Part shown: positions 34,725-43,461 of the stretch, in pieces
How the letters are laid out: each line of letters starts with the position of its first letter
Numbering within the stretch: position 1 is the stretch's first letter
Assembly (NCBI GenBank): GCA_016195985.1
Contig: JACPYP010000012.1
Location: 124,001-188,000, forward strand
Reading direction: 5' to 3'
DNA: 64,000 nucleotides
From: Acidobacteriota bacterium
Lineage (GTDB): Bacteria > Acidobacteriota > Holophagae > Holophagales > Holophagaceae
Made by a program: the position numbers and the translations under genes
The notes under the pieces: model-generated
Told to the model about the DNA's origin: nothing
The model's database searches: none
Seen by the model: the letters and a program-made list of their open reading frames with translations, nothing else

Positions 34725-35553
34725 GGCGACTCTCACTGAGGGTATGGGCAAAATCCTGGGGTTGGAGGGTGGTGAGTATGCCCCAGTGGCGGGAGATGCT
34801 GCTGGACTTTTGACGGACCTCTTTCACGGATTGGTTGCTGGCGAAGGATTGGTCGAGGCTGTCCTCCTCCAAGGCTCCATTAAGTCCGATCTTGGGGGGC
34901 GGAGTTTTTAGGTTTGCGGTAATCCTGTGGCGTTGGAGGACGTTTTCCGCCTTGGTGATGGCGAGGAGGAGCTTCCGGTCATTGGTGGCTTCCTTCTCGA
35001 GCCGGAATGCCTCCAAGACGTTGTCCAGAAGCCAGAGGAACCGCAAGTCGAGGTTGAGATCGCGGATTCGGGCGTAAAGCCGTGTGAAATTGATCTTGTC
35101 GATGTTCTGGAAAAGGACAGGCGCAAGGGCGGTAAGGCTCCTCGCGGGACCACCCTCGACCAGAACCTCCCGAATGACTGTCTCCACCTGTGCCAGACGT
35201 TCGCTGGGGAGAATGCTGGGGTCCTCAACGAGATTGTAGGCGCCGTGAGCAGCTAATGCCTTCTGAATCGTGCCACCCTCATCGGCAAGAGTCGGTTCAA
35301 AGACCGTCGCAGGGACGTTGAAATACTTGAGCAGAACAATAAACTGTTCGGCTGATAGGGATGCCTTGCCGGATTCGATTTCCGATAGGTTGCTCTGGGA
35401 GACGGCTAGGACATTGGCAAGTTCTCTTTGCGTCAATCCTCGCTTCTTGCGGAGAGCCCGGACCGTATCGCCGATCTGACTCTTGGTCGGAGCATGGGCC
35501 TCAAAGAATGTTTCCTTGGCCCAATGATGACGGAAAGTAGCGACAGGCTTCAT
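34708..35553 (-). CDS. XRE-family transcriptional regulator, likely antitoxin/autorepressor
   Basis: 281 residues with a Cro/C1-type HTH at about residues 25-80 (IGDTVRALRKKRGLTQREL, AVSQSNLSEIESGKASL), then a long helical domain of unknown type (about 100-230). The start is placed at ATG 35553. A TTG frame start at 35616 coincides with a TTGACA promoter box and is unlikely. A perfect palindrome lies just upstream of that box. Gene order (regulator, then nucleotidyltransferase with overlap) suits a toxin-antitoxin module in which the regulator represses its own operon. Confidence 0.8.
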   Translation of the reverse strand: MKPVATFRHHWAKETFFEAHAPTKSQIGDTVRALRKKRGLTQRELANVLAVSQSNLSEIESGKASLSAEQFIVLLKYFNVPATVFEPTLADEGGTIQKALAAHGAYNLVEDPSILPSERLAQVETVIREVLVEGGPARSLTALAPVLFQNIDKINFTRLYARIRDLNLDLRFLWLLDNVLEAFRLEKEATNDRKLLLAITKAENVLQRHRITANLKTPPPKIGLNGALEEDSLDQSFASNQSVKEVRQKSSSISRHWGILTTLQPQDFAHTLSESRHADTH

Positions 35554-35610
35554 ATGGCGTATCCGATGCGAATATCGCAGTTGCCATAAATTGATCCCAT
35601 CGGCATGTTC

Positions 35611-35657
35611 TGTCAAGACCGGAATCCCCTTTATGACGTAACAACGTCATAAAGGGG
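35611..35657 (-). promoter_or_regulatory. XRE operon promoter with 14-bp-arm palindromic operator
   Basis: CCCCTTTATGACGT (35626-35639) and ACGTCATAAAGGGG (35644-35657) are perfect inverted arms around a four-base AACA spacer. Nine bases further toward the gene is TTGACA (35616-35611 on the minus strand), a full sigma-70 -35 match; a clear -10 is not visible. The layout suits autoregulation by the XRE protein, which is inference. Confidence 0.65.
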
Positions 35658-35710
35658 CAAGAAAGCAACATCTCAATTCCGGCACAAGCGATGAGAGACG
35701 CCGAAGAGGC

Positions 35711-38700
35711 TTAGGCCGGAGGGGCTTCTCCGCGGCGCCGGTCGGTGCCCAGCAGCAGGTAGAAGGCCGGCACCACGAAGAGGGTGAACAGGGTGCCGAT
35801 GGAAAGGCCGGTGAAGATCACCAGGCCCATGGCCTTGCGGCCGGCGGCGCCCGCCCCGCCGGCGATCACCAGGGGGAAGACGCCCAGCACCATGGCGGCG
35901 GTGGTCATGAGGATGGGGCGCAGGCGGATGGCGGCGGCTTCGGTGATGGCGTCCAGCTTGGATTTCCCCTCGGCCTGCAGTTCGTTGGCGAACTGCACGA
36001 TGAGGATGCCGTGCTTGCTGATGAGGCCCATGAGTGTCACCAGGCCCACCTGGGTGTAGATGTTGAGCGTGGCCAGGCCCAGGTTGATGAAGATCATGGC
36101 GCCGAAGAGGGCCATGGGCACGGAGACCAGGATGATGATGGGGTCGCGCATGCTGTTGAACTGCGCGGCCAGGGCCAGGAACACGATGAGGATGGCGAAG
36201 CCCAGGGTCACGAAGAACCCGCCGGATTCCTGCATGAACTGGCGGGACACGCCGGAGTAGTCGGCCTCGTAGCCCGTGGGGGCCGCCTCCCGGAGGGCGT
36301 TCCGCATGAAGGCGAGCACCTCCTCCTGGCTGAAGGAGGGGCCGAACACGCCGGAGATGGTGGCGGAGTTCAGCTGCTGGAAGCGCTTGATGGACTGGGG
36401 CACCACTTCGTGCTTCAGGGAGGCCACGGTGGAAGCCGGCAGCACCGAGCCGTCCGGGGCCTTGATGTGGTAGTCCAGCACCTGGTCCGGGTTCAGGCGG
36501 GACGTCTGTAGCACCTGGGGAATCACCCGGTAGGAGCGGCCGGCGATGGAGAAGTAGTTCACGTAGCCGCCGCCCAGCGCGCCGCCCAGCGCGTCGCCCA
36601 CGTCCTGCTGGGTGAGGCCCAGGGAGGCGATCATGTCGCGGTCCAGCACGAGGGTGGACTGGGGCTTGTCGATCTTCAGATCCGAGTCCACGAAGAAGAA
36701 CATGCCGCTGGCCTGCGCCTTGTCCACCATGGCCTTGGCCACCTCGTTGAGGCGGGCGAAAGGCTCGGTGGTCTTGATGACGAATTCCACGGGAAGCCCT
36801 GTGGCTCCGGGCAGGGAGGGGGGCTGGAAGACCGCCACGCGGGCCCCGGCGATGCCGCCCCAGGTGGTCTGCAGCTCCTCGGCGATCTGGTCGGCGCTGC
36901 GCTTGCGCTGGTCCCAGGGCACGGTGATCACACCGCCGAAGGCGGAGCCGGCATTGGTGAACTGGAACATCTGGCCGAATTCAGGCAGTTTCTTCCCGCC
37001 CTCGAAGGCCTGGTCCGCGTAAGCCTGCATCTGCTGGACGGTGGCCGTGGGCGGGCCCTGGATCTGGCACATGATGAAGCCTTGATCCTCCTGAGGGGCC
37101 AGTTCGGATTTGGAGGAACGGAACAGGTAGACCGTGCCGCCCAGCAGCAGCAGGCCCATCGCCACGATGACCAGGTGGGTGCGGAGGGCGCTGCGGAGGA
37201 TCCGCAGGTAGTGCCCGTGGAACCACTCGAACTGGCCATCGATGAATCGCACGAAGGCCCCGCTGTCCTGCTCCTTCTTGAAGAACTTCCCGCACATCAT
37301 GGGCGAAAGCGTGAGGGCCACCACGCCGGACACGGCGACGGCCCCGGCCAGGGTGAAGGCGAACTCGGTGAAGAGGCTGCCCGTGAGCCCGCCCTGGAAG
37401 CCGATGGGCACGTAGACTGCCACCAGCACCACGGTCATGGCGAGGATGGGGCCGCCCAGCTCGCGGGCCGCCTGGATGGCGGCTTCCACGGGTGTCTTGC
37501 CCTCCCGCATGTGGCGGTCGGCGTTCTCCACCACGATGATGGCGTCGTCTACCACCAGGCCGATGGCCAGCACCAGGGCCAGCAGGGTGAGCAGGTTGAT
37601 GGAGTAGCCCAGGGCCAGCATCACGAAGAAGGTGCCCACCAGGGAGAGGGGCATGGCGATCACGGGCACCGCCACGGCCCGGAAGGTGCCGAGGAAGAGG
37701 AAGATCACCACGGTGACGATGACCAGCGCCTCCAGCAAGGTCGTCACCACCTCGGAGATGGAGGTGTTGATGAAGTTGGTGGCGTCATAGACGATGTCGC
37801 CCGTGAGGCCCGTGGGCAGCTGCTTCTGGATCTCGGGGAAGCCCTGGCGCACGCGCTTGGCCACCTCGAGGATATTGGCTTCCGGGGCCACCTTGATGCC
37901 GATGAAGACGGACTTCCGTCCGTTGAAGGAGACCTGGAACGAGTAATCGTCGGCCCCCAGCACCACGTTGGCCACGTCCTCCAGCCGCACGATGGCCCCG
38001 CCGCTCTGGCGGATGGCCAGGCGCCGGAATTCCTCGACGGTGTGCAGGCCTGTGGAGGCGGTGAGGTCCACCGTCACCATCTGGCCTTTGGTGGAGCCCA
38101 AGGCGGAAAGGAAGTTGTTGTTCTGAAGGGCCTGAGTCACGTCGGTGGCGGTGATGCCGTGGGCCGCCATGCGGCGGGGATCCAGCCAGGCGCGCAGCGC
38201 GAACTGGCGGGCGCCGAGGATCTCCGCGGTCTGCACGCCGGGCACCGAATCCAGCCGGGGCTTCACCACCCGCTCCAGGTAGTCGGTGATGTTGTTGGTG
38301 GGCAGCACGTCGCTGTAGAAGCCCATGTACATCGCGTCGGTGTTGTCACCCATCTGCACGGTGATGACCGGCTGCTGTGCCTGGGGCGGCAGCTGGTTCT
38401 TCACGGCGTTCACGCGGGTGGTGATCTCCGTCAGGGCCTTGTTGGAGCTGTAGTTGAGGCGCAGCGTCGCCGTGATGGTGGAGAGGCTGTTCTGGCTGGA
38501 GGACGAGAGGTAGTCGATGCCCTGGGCCTGGGCGATGGAGGATTCCAGGGGCTGCGTGATGAAACCGCCCACCGTGTCCGCGTCCGCGCCGTAGTAGGCG
38601 GTGGTGATGGTCACCACGGCGTGTTCGGTTTTCGGGTACTGGTTCACCGGCAGGTTGAAGATGGAGCGCAGGCCCAGCACGAGGATGAACAGGCTCACCA

Positions 38701-38746
38701 CCGTCGCTACGACGGGCTTGCGAATGAAGACATCCGTGAACGTCAT
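35711..38746 (-). CDS. RND multidrug efflux pump inner-membrane subunit (HAE1 family)
   Basis: 1011 residues with typical AcrB/MexB architecture: a first membrane helix (PVVATVVSLFILVLG), two large periplasmic loops, the proton-relay aspartates in LVVDDAIIVVEN of helix 4, and FILMCGKFFKK-type connecting loops. It exports drugs or other small hydrophobic molecules by proton antiport together with the adaptor encoded upstream. No TolC-like outer-membrane factor is in the window. ATG at 38746 sits behind AGGAAGG, seven bases from the adaptor stop. Confidence 0.92.
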   Translation of the reverse strand: MTFTDVFIRKPVVATVVSLFILVLGLRSIFNLPVNQYPKTEHAVVTITTAYYGADADTVGGFITQPLESSIAQAQGIDYLSSSSQNSLSTITATLRLNYSSNKALTEITTRVNAVKNQLPPQAQQPVITVQMGDNTDAMYMGFYSDVLPTNNITDYLERVVKPRLDSVPGVQTAEILGARQFALRAWLDPRRMAAHGITATDVTQALQNNNFLSALGSTKGQMVTVDLTASTGLHTVEEFRRLAIRQSGGAIVRLEDVANVVLGADDYSFQVSFNGRKSVFIGIKVAPEANILEVAKRVRQGFPEIQKQLPTGLTGDIVYDATNFINTSISEVVTTLLEALVIVTVVIFLFLGTFRAVAVPVIAMPLSLVGTFFVMLALGYSINLLTLLALVLAIGLVVDDAIIVVENADRHMREGKTPVEAAIQAARELGGPILAMTVVLVAVYVPIGFQGGLTGSLFTEFAFTLAGAVAVSGVVALTLSPMMCGKFFKKEQDSGAFVRFIDGQFEWFHGHYLRILRSALRTHLVIVAMGLLLLGGTVYLFRSSKSELAPQEDQGFIMCQIQGPPTATVQQMQAYADQAFEGGKKLPEFGQMFQFTNAGSAFGGVITVPWDQRKRSADQIAEELQTTWGGIAGARVAVFQPPSLPGATGLPVEFVIKTTEPFARLNEVAKAMVDKAQASGMFFFVDSDLKIDKPQSTLVLDRDMIASLGLTQQDVGDALGGALGGGYVNYFSIAGRSYRVIPQVLQTSRLNPDQVLDYHIKAPDGSVLPASTVASLKHEVVPQSIKRFQQLNSATISGVFGPSFSQEEVLAFMRNALREAAPTGYEADYSGVSRQFMQESGGFFVTLGFAILIVFLALAAQFNSMRDPIIILVSVPMALFGAMIFINLGLATLNIYTQVGLVTLMGLISKHGILIVQFANELQAEGKSKLDAITEAAAIRLRPILMTTAAMVLGVFPLVIAGGAGAAGRKAMGLVIFTGLSIGTLFTLFVVPAFYLLLGTDRRRGEAPPA

Positions 38747-38753
38747 GCCTTCC

Positions 38754-39920
38754 TCACTGTTCCTGGGGCGTGGGGCGCGGGTCGTTGGCGGGCTGCACCC
38801 GGTTGTCCACTTTCAGGGGCGTGCCGTTGCGAAGCTTCAGGGCCCCGCTGGTCACCACCTGGTCGCCGGCATTCAGGCCCTTGAGGATGGCCACCTGGTC
38901 GCCGCGGGTGCCGCCGGTGGTCACGAACACCTGCTGGGCCTTGAGGCCCGAGGCGCCCTCGGACTTGGCCACGTACACCACGGCGCCGTAGGGGTTGTAT
39001 GTGACCGCGGCCTGGGGCAGGGTGAGGGCCTTGGTGGCGCCGCCCACGCTCAGGCTGGCGTTGCCGAACATGCCTGGAAGCAGCGTCCGGCCTGGATTGG
39101 CAAAGACGGCTTCCACCTGCACGTTCCGGGTGTTCAGGTCCACCTTGGGATTCACGGTGGACACCTTGCCGGCGAAGGTTTTGCCCGGGAACGCGTCCAG
39201 GGCCAGGTCCACCCGCTGGCCGGGCCGCACGGTGCCTGCCTCGCGCTGGGGGAGGAAGAAATCCAGGTAGACCTGGTCGAGCTTCTGCAGGGTGACCACG
39301 CCCACGCCGGCGTTGAGATAGGCGCCGGGGCTGGTGTTCACGATGCCCACGCGGCCCGCGAAGGGCGCCACCAGATGCTTCTTGGCGACCAGGGCCAGCT
39401 GGGATTGAGCGGCGGCTTCCTTGGCCTTGAAGTCGGCTTCGGCGGCCTCGAAATCCGCGGGGCTGATGGTCTTGGCTTCGAACTGCTCCCTGGCCCGGCG
39501 CAGGGTGGCCTTGGCCAGCGCCGCGGCGGCCTGGAACTGGCGCAGCTGGGCCGTCTCCGTTTCGTCGTTGAGGCTCACCAGCGCTTGGCCCTCGCGGACC
39601 TCCGCTCCTGGCGTCACCTCGATGCGGGTGACCACGCCCGGCACTTCGAAGGCCAGATCGGCGCCCTGCCGCGCCCGGAGGGTGCCCACGGCCTGGAGGC
39701 TGGGCTCCCAAGTTTCCTCTTTGGCCGGTGCCAGGGCGACGGTCTGGGGCGGCTCGCCTCCGCCGGCCATGGCCCTGCCGATCATGATTCCCTTGAAGAC
39801 GTTGAACCCGACCAGCAGCCCAAGGAACAGCCCCACGGCCAGGAGCATGATGATCATGCGCCGGCGGGTGCTGGGCGGCGTGGCGCTGGTTTCATCCATG
39901 GGTTGCTCCCTGTCAATCAT
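38754..39920 (-). CDS. RND efflux periplasmic adaptor (membrane fusion protein)
   Basis: 388 residues. An N-terminal membrane anchor (MIIMLLAVGLFLGLLVGFNVF) precedes a lipoyl/hairpin domain (LAFEVPGVVTRIEVTPGAEVREGQALVSL), a coiled-coil hairpin rich in Ala/Lys/Glu, and beta-barrel plus membrane-proximal domains. It joins the pump to an outer-membrane channel. Two starts both have good ribosome sites: ATG 39920 (AGGAG, six bases) and ATG 39899 (GGGAG, six bases); the longer is listed. Confidence 0.88.
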   Translation of the reverse strand: MIDREQPMDETSATPPSTRRRMIIMLLAVGLFLGLLVGFNVFKGIMIGRAMAGGGEPPQTVALAPAKEETWEPSLQAVGTLRARQGADLAFEVPGVVTRIEVTPGAEVREGQALVSLNDETETAQLRQFQAAAALAKATLRRAREQFEAKTISPADFEAAEADFKAKEAAAQSQLALVAKKHLVAPFAGRVGIVNTSPGAYLNAGVGVVTLQKLDQVYLDFFLPQREAGTVRPGQRVDLALDAFPGKTFAGKVSTVNPKVDLNTRNVQVEAVFANPGRTLLPGMFGNASLSVGGATKALTLPQAAVTYNPYGAVVYVAKSEGASGLKAQQVFVTTGGTRGDQVAILKGLNAGDQVVTSGALKLRNGTPLKVDNRVQPANDPRPTPQEQ

Positions 39921-40033
39921 CCGGATCTCCTGCCTGAACCCCGATCGCGGCGGTTCGAACAAGGTAGTAGATTCTGTCCGCTGGAGGAATGGATTCATCA
40001 CGGGGCCTGTCCCCGGCTGGTACTCTGGAAGGC

Positions 40034-41878
40034 ATGGCTCTCGAACTTCTTGCGCCCGCCAAGAACGCGGATCAGGGTGTCCTCGCGCTGCGCTGCGGGG
40101 CGGATGCGGTGTACATGGGCGGGCCGCAGTTCGGCGCCCGGCAGGCGGCGGGAAACGAGCTGAAGGATTTCGAGCGGCTCACTCAGGAGGCGCGCCTCTG
40201 GGGAGCCAAGGTCTTTGCGACCCTCAACACCATCCTCTTCGACGGCGAGCTGGAGGCCGCGCGACGCCAGGCCTGGGCGCTGCACGAGGCCGGCGTGGAC
40301 GCCCTCATCCTCCAGGACATGGCTTTCCTGGAGATGGACCTGCCGCCCATTCCCATCCACGCGAGCACGCAGGCCGTGTGCGACAGTCCGCAGAAGGTGG
40401 CCTTCCTGGCCAGCGCGGGCTTCAGCCGGGCCATCCTCGCGCGGGAGGTGAGCCTGGATGACATCCGCGCCATCCGCGCCGCCTCGGACATCGAGCTGGA
40501 GGCCTTCGTGTTCGGGGCCCTCTGCGTGGGCGAGAGCGGGCGGTGCTACCTGAGCGGCGCCATCTGCGACCGCAGCGGCAACCGCGGGGAATGCGCCCAG
40601 CCCTGCCGCGCGCCATGGAACCTGGTGGATGCGGCCAACCATGTGCTGGTGCGGGAGAAGCACCTGCTGAACATCCGGGATCTGGACCTTTCGGATCACC
40701 TGGAGGCCATGGCGGATGCGGGCATCCAGAGTTTCAAGATCGAAGGGCGGCTCAAGGACGCGGACTACGTGAAGAACGTCGTCAGCCAGGTGCGCCGGAA
40801 GCTGGATGCCCTCCTGCATCGGCGCCCGGAGCTGGGGCGGGCCTCTCTGGGCGCCGTCACTCACGCTTTCACGCCCGATCCCACGAAGACCTTCCAGCGT
40901 GGCCTGTCCACCTACCGCATCGACGGGGAACGTCAGCGCATGGGCAACCTGGAATCCGGAAAGCACCTGGGCGAATGCATCGGCGAGGTGCTTTCCGTCC
41001 AGGGGGACCGGCTGGTGCTGGACGCCACGGAGGGCCTGCATCCGGGGGACGGCCTGGCCTTCGTGGATGGCGCCGAGGTGGCGGGCACGGTGATCAACGC
41101 CGTGGAGCCCCGCCAGCTGTTCGTGCAGGATCCCTCCCGCATCAAGGCCGGCACCCGGCTTCACCGGAACCTGGATCTCCAGTGGTTGAAGGCCCTGCGC
41201 AGCGCCAAGGTGGAGCGCCGCATTCCGGTGGACGCGGCGCTGACGTTTCCGGAAGGGGCCGTGCGCCTGCGCCTGGAAGACGCCAGTGGCTTCGCGGGAG
41301 AGGCCCTGGCCCGCGGGGATTTCGGCCCGGCGCGGGATGCGGAGGCCTCGTCCAAAGCCATCCTCGAATCCCTGGGGCGCCTGGGGAACACCCCCTTCGA
41401 ACTGGCGGACCTGCGGGTGGCCGAAGCCCGCTTCGTGCCCGTCAGCGTGCTCAACGCCCTTCGCCGCGACGCGGCGGCGGCCCTGGAATCCCTGCGCCGG
41501 GCCCCGCGGGCGCGGGAGCCGCGCCGGGCGCCCGCCCCGAAGCTGAACCCCCTGCCGGCGCGGGGCCTGGACTACTCGTGGAACATCGCCAACCGCGCCG
41601 CCCGGGCTTTCTACGAGCGCGCCGGGGGTGAGGTGCTGGAACCCGCCGCGGAACTGCAGGACAGCCTCGACGGCCGCGTGGTGATGACCACGCGCCACTG
41701 TGTGAAATACGAACTGGGCTGGTGCCATGTGCACGACAACCCCGAGCCCTGGGCGCGCATCCCGGAACCTCAAGGGTCCGTTTTCCTGGAGAACGGGTCC
41801 ACCCGCCTGGAATGCCGCTTCGACTGCGCGCGCTGCAGGATGGAGTTGGTGCTTCACGAAGCGAGGGAGCAGGGGTGA
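40034..41878 (+). CDS. U32 family protein (RlhA-like 23S rRNA hydroxylation factor)
   Basis: 614 residues. The N-terminal domain begins MALELLAPAKNADQGVLALRCGADAVYMGG, the standard U32 opening, and carries the cysteine set CVGESGRCYLSGAICDRSG then GECAQPCR expected to bind an iron-sulfur cluster. A beta-domain and a C-terminal cysteine pair region (CVKYELGWC; CRFDCARCRM) follow. Despite the peptidase name, relatives RlhA and TrhP modify RNA bases; which activity applies here is unclear. Start chosen at 40034 by family N-terminus; ATG 39989 is also possible. The next gene overlaps its stop by 4 nt. Confidence 0.85.
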   Translation: MALELLAPAKNADQGVLALRCGADAVYMGGPQFGARQAAGNELKDFERLTQEARLWGAKVFATLNTILFDGELEAARRQAWALHEAGVDALILQDMAFLEMDLPPIPIHASTQAVCDSPQKVAFLASAGFSRAILAREVSLDDIRAIRAASDIELEAFVFGALCVGESGRCYLSGAICDRSGNRGECAQPCRAPWNLVDAANHVLVREKHLLNIRDLDLSDHLEAMADAGIQSFKIEGRLKDADYVKNVVSQVRRKLDALLHRRPELGRASLGAVTHAFTPDPTKTFQRGLSTYRIDGERQRMGNLESGKHLGECIGEVLSVQGDRLVLDATEGLHPGDGLAFVDGAEVAGTVINAVEPRQLFVQDPSRIKAGTRLHRNLDLQWLKALRSAKVERRIPVDAALTFPEGAVRLRLEDASGFAGEALARGDFGPARDAEASSKAILESLGRLGNTPFELADLRVAEARFVPVSVLNALRRDAAAALESLRRAPRAREPRRAPAPKLNPLPARGLDYSWNIANRAARAFYERAGGEVLEPAAELQDSLDGRVVMTTRHCVKYELGWCHVHDNPEPWARIPEPQGSVFLENGSTRLECRFDCARCRMELVLHEAREQG

Positions 41879-43239
41879 GGACGGCCGAGGGTGCCGGTGC
41901 CTCGCTGCGGGGGCCCTGGGATGTGGTGGTGGTGGGCGCGGGGCCCGCGGGGCTGCTGGCTGCGGGAAGGGCGGCCATGCTGGGCTCCCGGGTGCTGCTG
42001 CTGGAGAAGATGGGGCAACCGGCCCGCAAGCTGCGCATCACGGGAAAGGGGCGGGCGAACGTCACCAACATGAAGCCCCTGGAAGCCCACCTCCAGGAGA
42101 TCCACCCGGAGCCGAGGTTCCTGCGCCAGGCCTTCGGCGCCTTCTTCCACCACGACCTGGTGGCCCTGCTGGAGGCCCAGGGCGTGGCCACCAAGGTCGA
42201 GCGCGACGACCGCGTGTTCCCCGCCAGCGACCAGGCCTGGGACGTGGCGGATGCCCTGGTCGCCTGGGCGCGGAGCCAGGGGGTCGAGCTGGTCCAGCAG
42301 GCCCGCGTCGAAGGCCTGGTGATCGCGGGCGGCGCCTTCTCCGGCCTGCGGCTGGCGCGACGGGCCGCGGGGCCTCCCCAAACCATCGAAGCGCGCTGCG
42401 GCATCCTCGCCACCGGAGGGCAGTCCTACCCGGGCACCGGCTCCACCGGCGACGGCTTCCGTTTCGCCGAGGCCACGGGACACCGGGTCGAAACCCCGCG
42501 GCCCTCCCTGGTGAGGATCGAGACGAGTCCGGCCCTCGCGAGCGCCCAGGGGCTGGTGCTCAAGAACGTGCGGCTGACCCTGTGGATCGACGGAAAGAAG
42601 CAGGGCAGCGAGTTCGGGGAGGCCGAATGCACGGCCAAGGGCCTCGCCGGGGCCACCGTACTCCGTCTGAGCCGAAGGATCGTCGACGCCAGGCTCGCGG
42701 GCCGAAAGGTGGAGGTGGCCCTCGATCTGAAGCCGGCCCTGGACCCGGCCAAGCTGGAAGCCCGCCTGAACCGGGACCTGGACGCCCACCGGGACGGGCG
42801 CTGCCAGAACCTGCTGAGATCCTTCCTGCCGCCCCAGCTCGTCCCAGGGTTCTGCCAGCAGCTGGGGCTCGGACCAGCGGATCCCATCGCGCGGATCCAG
42901 GGGCCCAAGCGGAAGAAACTCTTGAGCCTGCTGAAGGACCTGCGCTTCGAGGTCTGCGGCCATGGGGGCTGGGAGGAGGCCATCATCACCGCCGGCGGCG
43001 TGTCGGTGCGGGACCTGGATCCCCGGACCATGGCTTCGAGGAAGGTCGAGAACCTCTATTTCGCCGGCGAAGTGATCGACCTGGACGCCAACACTGGCGG
43101 CTTCAACCTCCAGATCGCCTTCTCCACGGGCTGGCTGGCGGGAGAATCGGCCTCTGGGAAAGCCCTCGAACAGGCCTCAAGCGCGCTTACGGAGCCTGGC
43201 CACTTCGCGCTTGGTCCAATCCAGGATGAACCGGAATAG
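41875..43239 (+). CDS. HI0933/BaiN-like FAD-dependent flavoprotein
   Basis: 454 residues. It has an N-terminal FAD-binding dinucleotide fold (VVVVGAGPAGLLAAGRAAML), the family fingerprint KLRITGKGRANVTN, ILATGGQSYPGTGSTGDG, and the closing NLYFAGEVIDLDANTGGFN with IAFSTGWLAG. Members reduce double bonds or have unknown substrates. GTG at 41875 overlaps the U32 stop (GTGA) with GGAG just ahead, so the two are co-translated. The last 63 bp run antisense through the end of the chorismate mutase gene. Confidence 0.9.
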   Translation: MRTAEGAGASLRGPWDVVVVGAGPAGLLAAGRAAMLGSRVLLLEKMGQPARKLRITGKGRANVTNMKPLEAHLQEIHPEPRFLRQAFGAFFHHDLVALLEAQGVATKVERDDRVFPASDQAWDVADALVAWARSQGVELVQQARVEGLVIAGGAFSGLRLARRAAGPPQTIEARCGILATGGQSYPGTGSTGDGFRFAEATGHRVETPRPSLVRIETSPALASAQGLVLKNVRLTLWIDGKKQGSEFGEAECTAKGLAGATVLRLSRRIVDARLAGRKVEVALDLKPALDPAKLEARLNRDLDAHRDGRCQNLLRSFLPPQLVPGFCQQLGLGPADPIARIQGPKRKKLLSLLKDLRFEVCGHGGWEEAIITAGGVSVRDLDPRTMASRKVENLYFAGEVIDLDANTGGFNLQIAFSTGWLAGESASGKALEQASSALTEPGHFALGPIQDEPE

Positions 43240-43461
43240 CTCGGCCAGGCCTTCTTCGGACAGCGGCCCCGGGTTGGCTTGATTCAGCCGGGCGATGAGA
43301 CGGTCCTCCTGGGCGGCGTCATGGAAGCTGAGCCCCCGGGCGGCCTTGTGGGTTCTGAGGCGTTCAACCAGCCGGATCCGGCTGTTCAGGGCCTCCAGAA
43401 TCTGCCGGTCGAGGCTGGCGATCTGTTCGCGGCAGGACTGGATGATGGGATCTTCGCTCAA
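43177..43461 (-). CDS. chorismate mutase, AroQ class
   Basis: 94 residues of all-helical AroQ fold: CREQIASLDRQILEALNSRIRLVERLRTHK is the long first helix with the active-site arginines, and FHDAAQEDRLIARL and LFRFILDWTKREVARL the later helices. It converts chorismate to prephenate for Phe/Tyr synthesis. The TTG start at 43461 follows GGAGGT by seven bases and overlaps the stop of the penicillin-binding-protein gene by 4 nt. A longer frame to 43584 is antisense-like and rejected. Confidence 0.85.
   Translation of the reverse strand: MSEDPIIQSCREQIASLDRQILEALNSRIRLVERLRTHKAARGLSFHDAAQEDRLIARLNQANPGPLSEEGLAELFRFILDWTKREVARLRKRA

Noticed and set aside
35553-35616. Longer XRE start at TTG 35616
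   Set aside because: The TTG is part of a TTGACA promoter box next to the palindrome; ATG 35553 gives a normal XRE N-terminus.
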